A DNA stretch of 64,000 nt from Gnetum montanum. Its lineage: Eukaryota; Streptophyta; Gnetopsida; Gnetales; Gnetaceae. Both the position numbers and the translations under genes were made by a program. Location of the stretch: the NCBI GenBank assembly GCA_015680685.1, contig MNCI01002706.1, forward strand, positions 393,977 through 457,976, in the 5' to 3' direction. Shown one piece after another: positions 47,695 to 57,738 of this stretch. Numbering within the stretch: position 1 is the first letter of the stretch; every line of letters begins with the position of its first letter. The notes under the pieces are model-generated. The model was given only the letters and a program-made list of their open reading frames with translations. It had not been told where the DNA came from and ran no database searches.

Positions 47695-49236
47695 ATGTCT
47701 TCTTCACATAGGAAAAATGATGCATCATATCATGAAAACACTCATAGAAGATATGATAGGTTCTATAGTCAAGAGAATTATAGTGAACAACCTCAAGCAG
47801 GGATTTCAATTGCTCATTTTCATCCTTATTACATGCAAGGACTACATTCAATTGGTGCAGAAAATCCTAGAGGAGATGGAGTAAATCGTAGAATAATGAG
47901 GACCTCAAGGCCTAGAGACTCCTCTAAACCTAGAAAAGATAGATCAAGGGACCAAGGAGGGAAATATAGGGGCCATGGTGATTGTCCTAGTTCCCCATAT
48001 TCCTCTTCCTCTTCAATGTAGTTTTGATGAAGATGAACATAGGTATAGAGATAGATCTCGATTAAGGGGTCAAGGTGAAGATACAAATTGAACCCAAGGG
48101 CACGATCAAAGAAATCAAAGTGAGCATAGACAAGATCATCACCATTAGACAAATAAATCCTTGTTGGTTACTAGGGACTTGACACAAATTAGGGAGGTAG
48201 TTCAAATATCCCAAAGGCATCAAAGGGATAGCCACATCAAATGGCTTGACATGAACAATATTTCTAAATTTAGGGGAGGCTATAATTATGATCCAAAACA
48301 TCATTTACAAGCCTTCCATGATGTCTGTCCCTTGCAAAATATCAAACATAAGTCGCAAAAGCTTAAGTTCTTCCCTAGGATACTAATAGATAAAGCTAAA
48401 AGTTGGTATAGATCATTGGAACTAGATTCCATCCATTGATGGTTTGCAATGTTGGAACTCTTCAATGAACAATACCAAACCTATGTGAGAGTGTCCAACC
48501 TAAGAAAACAAATCCAAAGATGAAAGTAAGAACAACATGAATCCTTGGATGTGGCCTTGGATAGATACCATTCTCTACTACGTAGATGTCCAGGGCATGA
48601 TTTCTCTCAAAAAGAACAACTTTTCCACATCATATATGGGATTCATAATCAAATGAGAGACACCCTTAGGATTTATGCCCAAGGTAGCTTATACAAACTA
48701 AAAGCCCATCAGATACAAGGCTAGTCAAGCAGGTGGCAAAAGAAGAAGGAGGGCTATGTAAACAAGAAAATGTAGAGGAATACAATTAGGATCTAACTCT
48801 TTAAAAGAAGAGGGTTCATATCGATAATGAGGAAAAAAAGGTAGCTCTCGATGAGGTGATTTCACAACAAATTTTGTCAATACAAAAGTTTATTGATGAG
48901 CTTGAAGCAAGGTTAGATAAGTTGTTGGAGTTGATGAACGAGAAAGTTACAACCTACGTGAAAATCATAGAGGAGAGAGTAATGCAAAACAAATTGAGTG
49001 ATCAAAACAAAAGAAGGAAAAAGAATCAAGAAATAAGTAAGAACATTTATGGGCAAAAAGGAAAAATCACTGTAGAAGAAGAGGCTATAGACTCAACCAT
49101 AGAAGAGGATGATGGATGTGACATATGCCTATATGACCATCTAAAGGGCTATTGCCCAATCATGTTACATCTACATGAGTATTGAGCTTTTGCTTTGAAT
49201 TCCAAGTTTATACAAAAGTAAATGCTTAGGAAATTA
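47695..49236 (+). pseudogene. gag: gag of element 7, first part
   Basis: ATG at 47695 (MSSSHRKNDASYHENTHRR), open to 48021, followed by an Arg/Ser-rich linker. A frame change near 48030 leads to the capsid block (LDMNNISKFRGGYNYDPKHHLQ-like, 48161-48439, then MLELFNEQYQTY with stops), a coiled-coil-like segment and an intact knuckle CDICLYDHLKGYCP within the open stretch 48856-49185. The Gag N-terminus lacks the VVYxHPDEYxPxF motif of the other subfamily, although a shortened AHFHPYYMQGL may correspond. Confidence 0.78.
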
Positions 49237-49241
49237 CCTTA

Positions 49242-50061
49242 TGATGAGCCACCATATTGCCTACGTGATATCGCATACGCGATATAGCATCCACCACGTG
49301 ATATCGCATACGCGATATCACGTCCTGCCTCATCTTCTATAAATAAGAGGTGGTGCCCTTTGTTCAAGGGAGTTAGACGTAGACCCTTAGCCAAATTCTT
49401 GCATTTTTGTTATTCTAGAGTTAGAATTATTTCTGTGTGCCCTCAGTAGGAGTCATAGAGTGAATGGATCTTTATTCGAGCAATTTGTACCTGAGCACAA
49501 TTTTGTGTACGACAATAAAGACAAACTTTATGATAAACCTTGTAGCATACAAATTAAGCTAATTAGTAATTAATGATTATTTAATGCTTTCGTAGTTAAT
49601 TGATATCTTTCTCAACCTTCAACCCCCTTAGTTAAATACACTCAGTATGACTGCTTCGAGCATGCGTGTAGCACTTGGTAACCCAGTAACGATTAGCGTT
49701 TGGTAATCCCAGCAGCGTTGCACTGGTTCAGGATGTGTACGGCAAGTGGGAATAGATACTGGTGTTAGGAACATTTAGAAACTAGTTAATGAATAGTTAA
49801 CGTAAGTTAGTCATTTAGTTCTCTCTCCCTTTCCTTTATTAGCAGAAGACATAAAAGACAAAAAGCTATAAAAATCATATACCTCAAACTTACTTAACCA
49901 TACAACCATGACAATACAAGTAAGTTTGGAAAGACAACGATTGATTAACCATGAGTGTTTCATTAAGGCGCATAAGCACTTAGTCCTTGGAGTTCGACCA
50001 GATTGTGCGTGAAATGCTTGTATTCGTATGGTTGAGTGTAGGGGTACCTCACCACTCATCA
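49242..50061 (+). repeat. 5' LTR of element 8
   Basis: TGATGAGCC...CTCATCA, TATAAATA at 49338-49345 with AATAAA-type signal downstream. Contains two tandem hairpin-like GATATC palindromes upstream of TATA. Confidence 0.92.
49264..49322. promoter_or_regulatory. Twin GATATC hairpins in U3
   Basis: Two near-copies of CGTGATATCGC-ATAC-GCGATATCACG. The second (49297-49322) has perfect 11-base arms and a 4-base ATAC centre. The first (49264-49289) has mismatches in the right arm. They end 15 bases before TATAAATA. In the 3' LTR the same block has decayed mostly by CG to CA changes. Enhancer or hairpin function is inferred. Confidence 0.65.
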
Positions 50062-50081
50062 TTGGCACCGGTGTAGGGGAC
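50062..50081 (+). other. PBS of element 8 (tRNA-Asp type)
   Basis: TTGGCACCGGTGTAGGGGAC, diverged form of the family PBS right after the LTR. Confidence 0.75.
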
Positions 50082-50205
50082 TTAGTTGTTTGTGCGTTGC
50101 ATAGAACATAGGAAATCATTCATATCATTGGAAAGTTAGAACAAACCCTAAGGGGTAATCAAAGAAAGACAAGACAACGGTACATTGCACATCAAACAAG
50201 ATAAA

Positions 50206-53200
50206 ATGTCTTCTTCTTCACATAAGAGCACTTCATCGCCTAGGACTAACATAAGAGGCAGTCGGCGGCATAATACACGTAACCAAGATCTGCCAGTTCC
50301 TCAACAGTTTTGTGTCGTATATATTCATCCTGATGAGTATGTACCCAATTTCACCTTTATTCTCCACTAAGATGAACAACTGTGTTGTAGAGACTTGGAG
50401 GGTAACTATGTGTTGCCTCCAGACCGATCAGTCCCCAACATGCTCCTTCATGCTCTCACATGAATAGGCATGCTACTTTTATATGCAGAATATGTTACAT
50501 GTGGTCATGACACAAGGGACTATCATCCCATAAAAGTGCAACATCAAAGGGACTTGCGATAAGAGAGATACGATACATCCTTGAAGGGTAAATGGCCCCA
50601 TAATGCTCCACACGTTTTGAGCAAAATTGAGGATGGTAAACCTGCTCCAACATGTTCCCCACAAAATGATGTTCCTCCTCCTAACACTGGTCAAGAGGTG
50701 GTGTATCAAAACCTTCACTCCACTATTCACAACCTTGGTTCTGATACCCACGAACACGAAGTGTTCAAAGAAGGAACACAAACACACGATAAGGGCGGAT
50801 GTTCTGATCGTGATCATGATCAAGGCCAAGACCATCGAAGAGAAGGTAGAAAAAACCATCATGGCGATAGTTCTCCTTCTTCTTCACCTTCGTCATCACC
50901 TTCACCCTCTCCTTTAGTGTCCAGACGCAGTCATAGGTAAACCAATCGTGAGGCTAAGGGAAAACAAAGTGAAGAACATCGACGAGACAGTTGAGAACGA
51001 GGACGAGGGAATTCTAAAGAATCAAGGCATAGAAGAAGGGAGAGTAAGGAACCACGTAGACACCATAGATGCTATGAACAAGATGATCACAAAGAACCCC
51101 TACCCACAACTAGAAGCATGCTAGATATAACGGAGGCCGTAAGAGTTCCAACAAGGCACCAAAAGGATAGTAGGATCAAGAGGTTAGACATGAATAACAT
51201 CCCATGATTTGAAGGGGGATGCAACACTGATCCTCAAAATCGTTTACAAGCATTCCACAATGCATGTGCCTTGCAAAACATAGAAAATGAATGGTAAAAA
51301 CTGAAGTTGTTCCCAAGGACAGTAGTAAAAGAAGTTGAAAGCTAGTACCAGTCCTTAGAACCGGAATCCATTCGGAGGTGGAGTACAATGTTAGAATTGT
51401 TCAATGATAAGTCCCAAACGTACTCCCAAGTGTCTAACTTGCGGAAGCAAATCCAAGGATGGAAGTAAGGAAATCACAAACCCTTGGATGCTGCCATGGG
51501 CCACTATTACGCACTGTTACATCATTGCGCTGGCCATGGTTATTTACAGCGGGATCAACTATGCCATATTGTGGATGGAATTAGGCATGAAACAAGAAGA
51601 ACCCTTGGGATGTACGGCCAAGGAAGGTTATCAAAGCTTAAGTCTCATCAAATTCATAGATTACTAGAGCAAGTAGCCAAGGAAGAAGGTGAGCTACGAA
51701 AGAGAGAAAGTGCGGAAGAATATAATCGAGATCCTTCCCTCCGAAAAAGGGGAGTGAGATTTTGTGAGGAGGAAGAAGAGTCACCACTCGAAGAGATGGT
51801 GAATAGGAAAAATTTGCCTCTCCAAAAGTTAACAACAGAAGTATTGGCAAAGGTGGACCAAATGTGAGACTCCCTGGATAGTAGGTTTGAAACTGTTCTT
51901 AAAATTGTAGAGGAGTCTAGGGAGCAAGGTAGTGACCGCAACAAAAAGAAAAAGAGAGAAGTGGAAAATGCATGTAACAAGGGTAAGGGTAAAATGGCCA
52001 TCACAGAATAGGTTGTGGATTTAGACATAGACAATGATGGTGGATGCAAGAAATGCCAATATGACCATCCTAAGGGATGTTGCCCAGTGATTTCACATCT
52101 ACAAGAGTCTGGGGTGTATGCACTTAACCCACGACTAAATAAACGGCAAACGCCTTGACGGTTACCTTATCCCCAAGGTAGTTCCACCAACCTTCAACAT
52201 ATTATCCAAGTGGAACTCCATCACAACTCGTTGAGCAACATCAACGGCGGCAATACCCACAGTCATGTGGGATGCAACCACCAACCCCTACCGGCAACCT
52301 GACCCATATGGCTACTACATGCAGCATCCAATCTCTCCACGTGACTCTGTTAGTCATGTTACATCATAACATCACTATCAATCTCGTGAGTATTATAAAA
52401 CTCCTTCTCCTAGGGAAGATAATCCACAAACATACCATCCTTCAAATCTATCTGCAGCTCTCACAGCAATAGCTCCATTACCACCTGCTCCAGCAATGCA
52501 AGGGGAACTCCCTACTCAACCGCAGTAACACAATGCTGCAAGGGCTATGAATCCTCAACCCGTTATTGGTTCTGATAACCATATGAAGAAAAGACCTTTC
52601 TTTAGAACCAATATTCCAACCAAGCCCTTACAACCACAAGCGGTTGAACCTCTGAACGCCTTCCCATCAAACAAGGCTGCAGAGCTCCCTTCGAACCAAA
52701 CACTGAGTTCAATGCATACAGTTATGTTAACACATGCCGTTACTGACTGGATCAAGGTTGGCCACCTTCCCAGGAAATTCTCTGATCCTGGAAGCCCTCT
52801 AATCTATCTCCAAATCGTTGGGAATGAGCCATGCAAAGCTCTTCTGGAATCAAGTTCTAGAGTCAACTTCATATCACAAGAAATGTACAAAGCCTGGGTC
52901 TTGCCTCCATTAAGAAAGAGTAATATTTGCCTAGAGCTGGCCAACTAGTCCATCACTATCCCCTTGGGATTGATGGAGTTCATCGTCACCATTGTGTGTG
53001 GGTGGTCGTACCCAACTGATTTCCTAATAATACAGGTGGATAACAGTAAAGGGGACTTCCTAATAATAATGGGAAGAGCATGGGTAAGTACTATAGATGC
53101 ATGCCTAGGAATCTGTGATCTTTCCCTGCAAATATCTAAGGAGAATACTTTTGGAAAGATCGAGAAGAAGAAGATTCCATGCATCGCATATAGTGATACA

Positions 53201-53515
53201 AGGTGCAATTGCCTGCAGAGATTATGTGTTGTGCAAAGTTTAGCATTGCCTGCATGCAACCGGTGTGCACAAGACATTAATATACAAAAGTTCCTATATG
53301 CAGTAGCCACACGATAGGAGGACACCCAGTGGCTGATAGCTGATCAAGAGAGAAACTCACTAACGTGCATGGAACTAACTGAGGGGAGAACTTACGCTTA
53401 CATTGAAAGCATAGATGCACTAGAGCAAGTTCGCTGCCAACTTCCAAGCCTTAACCTTGAAAACATTAACTGGGGGAAGTTGGAAATTCCTAAAAAATTC
53501 AAACAAGAGCTCTGA
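50206..53515 (+). pseudogene. gag: gag-protease of element 8
   Basis: ATG at 50206 (MSSSSHKSTSSPRTN), N-terminal motif QQFCVVYIHPDEYVPNFTF, His/Arg/Ser linker (50581-50940 open), capsid (51180-51480), coiled-coil block open at 51484-51867, knuckle CKKCQYDHPKGCCP (about 52046-52087), Pro-rich tail, and protease-like region open at 52547-52948 and 52964-53317. The protease active site reads LLESSSRVNFIS, so both Asp and Gly of the triad are gone. About a dozen stops, mostly at Gln, Arg or Trp positions. Ends at the fusion near 53515. Confidence 0.85.
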
Positions 53516-55555
53516 TAAGAGATTGTTAGTCAATGTGCAATAGACCAAACCCTTCCATGAATTTAGAATGATCAGTGCACACAATACCTCTAAGAAGGGA
53601 CAACCCTACTCACTGTTTTGGATCTCCTCCTTCCAACTCAGTCATGGTGAAGATGGCCACCTCTGCTAACCATTTGAAGCCCTCAATTCCTTTTTAAGTT
53701 TTTGTTTTACACATTTTTGTTTTACAAATCTCTTTAACTTTTCTTGTTTTTGTTTTGTAACATCATTGATACTTTTTCATTTCTTTGTGTGATTGTTTGT
53801 TTTTGTTATTGTTTTATCTTTGTTTGTTGTTTTTGTTTTGTTAGATTCGTCACCTAATAAGTGCTCCTGATGGTGGCATGAACTGTATTCTATTGATTGC
53901 TAATGTTTGGTTTTTACCTTTGAGTTATAATGTTGATTCTAAGGTATGGTTCTTTTGATATAATAGGCAATGAGTCCACATCATTCATGCATCCATGAAT
54001 TTCTATGGTCTCTCTTGGCTTGGAACTATATAGTCCCTTTCTTTAATAATAAAACTATTAGCAAATTGGTGATTGGGCATTTCTCAAACTAAGGAAGGAC
54101 TCAAGGACTGAAAAGGGTGCGACTTTAAGGGGATTTGATGCATTTGTGCTAGCTATTCTCTTGGGTTCTTGGATGTTTTCTTCTTGAGTTTTCCTTATCA
54201 TTTGAATGTTTCTCCATTATTGGGAAGCTGAGCCAATAAAAATAAGTCTTTGCATGGTGTGGTTCTCACAAAAAAAAAAAATAGTGAAAATTCAAAGCAC
54301 ACCCCTTAGAAAAAATAATTGTTTGGGCTACAAGCACTAGTTATGGAACTAAACAAACATGTTCTCTCTAACTAAGGCCCTTTCTCACTTCCTACTTTTC
54401 CCTTTCTCGTTTCCTCAAAATGGTGGTGACTCTTTGGTGAAAGCATTCTTGTTACTTCAAGTGGATGGATTGGCCAAGTGTATTAATGCGAAGTCACTGA
54501 ATGTGGATTGTTTGAGGCTAGATTTGGAATGAGATCTCCTTAGTCACATTAACCATACATACACAAGGGGTTGTACACCGCCTTGTTCTTGGGACTCCAT
54601 TCCATTTTCTTCTCCTCATCATTCTTTCTCCATTTTCCACCTCATTGTCGATTGTATCAGTAGTCTATATTTTGGTTGATGCATTGTTTTCTTTTTGGTG
54701 AATTCTTGTGGTTAAGAATTTAACTCTTGCTTCCAAATGACACTTCCAGCGCCTACGGACTCTTTGAATGTGGTATTGTTAGTGCATCAAGGGCATGCCC
54801 CTACTTTGGGGAGGACCCACTGGCATTCCTATTTGATGCATCAGTTAACTTCTTTTCCTTAAACATTTCTGTAATCAACATTTGTTTGTTCATTCCCATC
54901 TCTGACATCCATTTTATTGGCATTGTTGTTGTTTCTTTTTTTCCATCTTTCTTATTCCTTATCTTTTTCCATTCTATCGCTACCAGAGGATCGCTCTTAG
55001 TCATGGGGGCCTTGGTCTAATTTTTTCTATTTTCCTAACCCCTACACATTGGGTAGTCACTAGTGTTATATCTCTAGAATCTGTATTAGCCATATCACAA
55101 CTAAGCCAATGGACCTTACACCGAGGCAAGGTATCAACTGTATTGTAATTTACTTATCCTTGCTCATATGTGACTGTGTTGTGTGTGTAGATGGCAATCA
55201 TATAGCAATGGATGGACTTGGAGGAAACACTCAGGATGGATTGGTGCTCGAATAGTTGTGCAAGGAACAAGACTGATGGCACTGTTATAGATGGATAACG
55301 GAAGGTGCAATCCTAGTATCAGTAGCAACGTCTTCTTCTTTTCTCTCTCTCTCTTCTCTCTCAGCTACCAAACAAGGCTAAATGTCAATTGTGTATAGTG
55401 TTCATTCTTGTAGTCATGAACACTAATATTATCATGTATTGTAATGATTGATCCATTCACACGTCATCCCATTCATCATTAGTTGTCATTCAAGACAATA
55501 ATCCCATACCTTCCCAATATTTTGTAAGGAACTCGACGATGAGTTTTCATTCAGT
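53516..55555 (+). other. 3' non-coding region of element 8
   Basis: Begins with the last integrase-derived residues (LLVNVQ-like, KPFHE) and continues about 2 kb without a supported gene. PPT-like motifs at 53641-53656 (GTCATGGTGAAGATGG) and 54999-55009 (AGTCATGGGGG). The frame 54727-55020 is within non-coding sequence shared by all copies and is not supported as a gene. Confidence 0.72.
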
Positions 55556-55565
55556 CATGGGGGTA
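55556..55565 (+). other. Polypurine tract of element 8
   Basis: CATGGGGGTA adjoining the 3' LTR. Confidence 0.86.
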
Positions 55566-56344
55566 TGATGAGCCGCAATATCACGTACACAATATCGCAT
55601 CTGCTACGCAATATCGCATCTACCACGCATATTGCATACGCAATATCACGTCCTACCTCATCTTCTATAAATAAGAGGCAGCACCCTCTGTTCAAGGGAG
55701 TTAGACTTAGACCGTTAGCCAAATTCTTGTAGTTTTGTTATTCTAGAGTTAGAATTATTTGCGTGTGCTCACAATAGGAGTCATAGAGTGAACGGATCTT
55801 TATTTGAGAAATTTGTACCTGAGCATAATTTTGTGTATGGTAATAAAGACAAACTTTATGATAAACCTTGCAGCATACAAAGTAAGCTAATTAGTAATTA
55901 ATGATTATTTAATGCTTTTGTAGTTAATTAATATCTTTCTCAACCTTCAACCTCCTTAGTTAAATACACTTAGTACGACTGCTTTGAGCATGCGTGTAGC
56001 ACTTGGTAACCTAGTAACGATTAGCGTTTGGTAATCCCAGTAGTGTTGCACTGGTTCATGATATGTACAACAAGTTCGAATGGATACTGGTGTTAGGAAC
56101 ATTTAGAAATTATTTAATGAATAGTTAACGTAAGTTAGTCACTTAGTTCTCTCTCCATTTACTTTATTAGTAGAAGCCATAAAAAGAAAAAAAGCTATAA
56201 AAATCATATACCTCAAGCTTACTTAACCATACAACCATGACAATACAAGTAAGTTTGGGAAGACAATGATTGATTAACCTTGAGTGTTCCATTAAGGCGT
56301 GTAAGCACTTAGCCCTTGAGTGTAGGGTACCTCACCACTCATCA
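55566..56344 (+). repeat. 3' LTR of element 8
   Basis: TATAAATA at 55666-55673. Relative to the 5' LTR it lacks about 45 bases near the end (the GAGTTCGACCAGATTG to GTATTCGTATGG block). Its palindromes read CAATATCGC in place of CGATATCGC. Confidence 0.9.
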
Positions 56345-56349
56345 CCTTA

Positions 56350-56776
56350 TTTATAAGGTAATTATAGATAGTCATACAACTAACTGTACTATCCTAATGG
56401 GACTTCTTACAAGCCTTAGCACTACTATAAATTGTAGTGGCAAAACCCATAGTTACGGGGGAAGCCATCATCAAACTAGCACTACCCTTATTGCTAGCCG
56501 AACTTGCACGAATATTATGTTCAACAACCTATTTTCCCAATTGGTTCTACTTCCTCTACCTCAAATTACTACTACTGCTCTCTCAAATATCATCAACCCA
56601 TAACATCTTCCATGGGATCACCATCTCACGCCTCTTATCCTCGTTCACATCCTCAATATTCTCATACTTTCCTCCACCACATGTCACCACCAAGAACATA
56701 GGAAGGTTCGACATCACAACATCAATGAAAGAATGCCACTTGTGCTGTGAACATGCATGGAAATGATAATGCTAGT
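56350..56776 (+). pseudogene. gag tail of element 7, second part
   Basis: Tyr/Pro/Ser-rich Gag tail (open 56437-56766, with HEYYVQQPIFPIGSTSSTS in one frame), matching 59270-59660 of element 9. Cut at 56777 by element 9. Confidence 0.7.
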
Positions 56777-57592
56777 TGATGAATCATGTGTCATTGGGCT
56801 ACATCAAAGGGATCTTGTTAATGGGATCCCGTTGAAATAGGGTTTGCCCCATTGACAGGATCTTGTCGACATGGCATCCTGTCTTGGCTATAAATGCATG
56901 CACATCAACCACATTTATGGTATCTTTTCATTAGTTGCTAGCAAAGCTCTTGTAATTTGTTTATTCTAGAGTTAGAATATTTTCTAAGTGCCCACAATAG
57001 TAGTTAAGAAGTCTACAGATATTTATTTGAGCATTGATGTACTTGAGCACCTTAGATCAAACCTTACAGCACCTAGATTAGTTTTAATGTTTACTTTATG
57101 CATTTAATATTCATGAAAAATACCTTAATGTGTTTTAATAATTAATGAATAATGATTAAATAATGGACATAATTATGACCACTTCAAGCATATGTTAATG
57201 CTTGGTAATCCTAGTAGTGTCTAACACTTGGTAACCCACTAGCGTTGCAGTGTGTCTAGGATGTGTACGAAAAAGGGGAATAGATGTTTATGTTAGGATT
57301 AGCTAAGTGTTAGTTAGTTATTAGATTAATTAAATATTAAATTTACTTTACTTCTAGCATTGAGGCAAATTAAGTGAAAAGTATCAAAATGATAAAAATC
57401 ATGTGACTCAGTGACACTTAATCATACCCTTGTACTTCACAAGTGAAACTGAGAAGATAACAATAATGTCTATTAGATTCACTACCTAGACCTATGTACT
57501 TAGAGAGCTAACGTCTATAGAATTCAATTGGATCACTTAGTGAACGCTAGTGATTCATATGGTTGGGTGTAGGGACTACTCCCTACTAATCA
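56777..57592 (+). repeat. 5' LTR of element 9
   Basis: TGATGAATC...CTAATCA. U3 holds GATC-centred palindromes (GGGATCCC near 56827, GACAGGATCTTGTC near 56855-56870) in place of GATATC. TATAAATG at 56889-56896. The remainder follows the family LTR. Confidence 0.85.
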
Positions 57593-57612
57593 TTTGCACC
57601 ATTTCTAGGGAC
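57593..57612 (+). other. PBS of element 9 (degenerate tRNA-Asp type)
   Basis: TTTGCACCATTTCTAGGGAC directly after the LTR. Confidence 0.65.
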
Positions 57613-57738
57613 TTTAGTTAGTTATGTGTGCTATCTAGGACAATAGTGAAATCACTAAATTACTGTTGTAATGGTATTAATGATTTATCATTTTGAAAAT
57701 ATTAGTATTTTAAGTTATACACATTATTAATTGAAAGC

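Larger units (their letters stand above)
49242..56344 (+). mobile_element. Element 8: pol-less family A element, complete LTR pair
   Basis: 5' LTR 49242-50061, 3' LTR 55566-56344, TSD CCTTA at 49237-49241 and 56345-56349. Length 7103 bp. gag and protease region are joined at about 53515 to the last codons of integrase and the 3' non-coding region, so RT, RNase H and most of INT are missing. LTR differences are mainly C/T and G/A, many at CG sites. Confidence 0.92.
47046..56776 (+). mobile_element. Element 7: 5'-truncated family A relative, host of elements 8 and 9
   Basis: A partial 5' LTR (to 47594), a degenerate PBS, gag from 47695, interrupted by element 8 at 49242 and resumed at 56350 until element 9 enters at 56777. 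Its Gag N-terminus and knuckle resemble element 9 and form a second subfamily. The 3' part is not in the window. Confidence 0.8.

Noticed and set aside
54727-55020. 97-codon frame as a possible envelope-like gene
   Set aside because: It lies in the shared 3' non-coding region, is not open in the other copies, and shows no consistent product.
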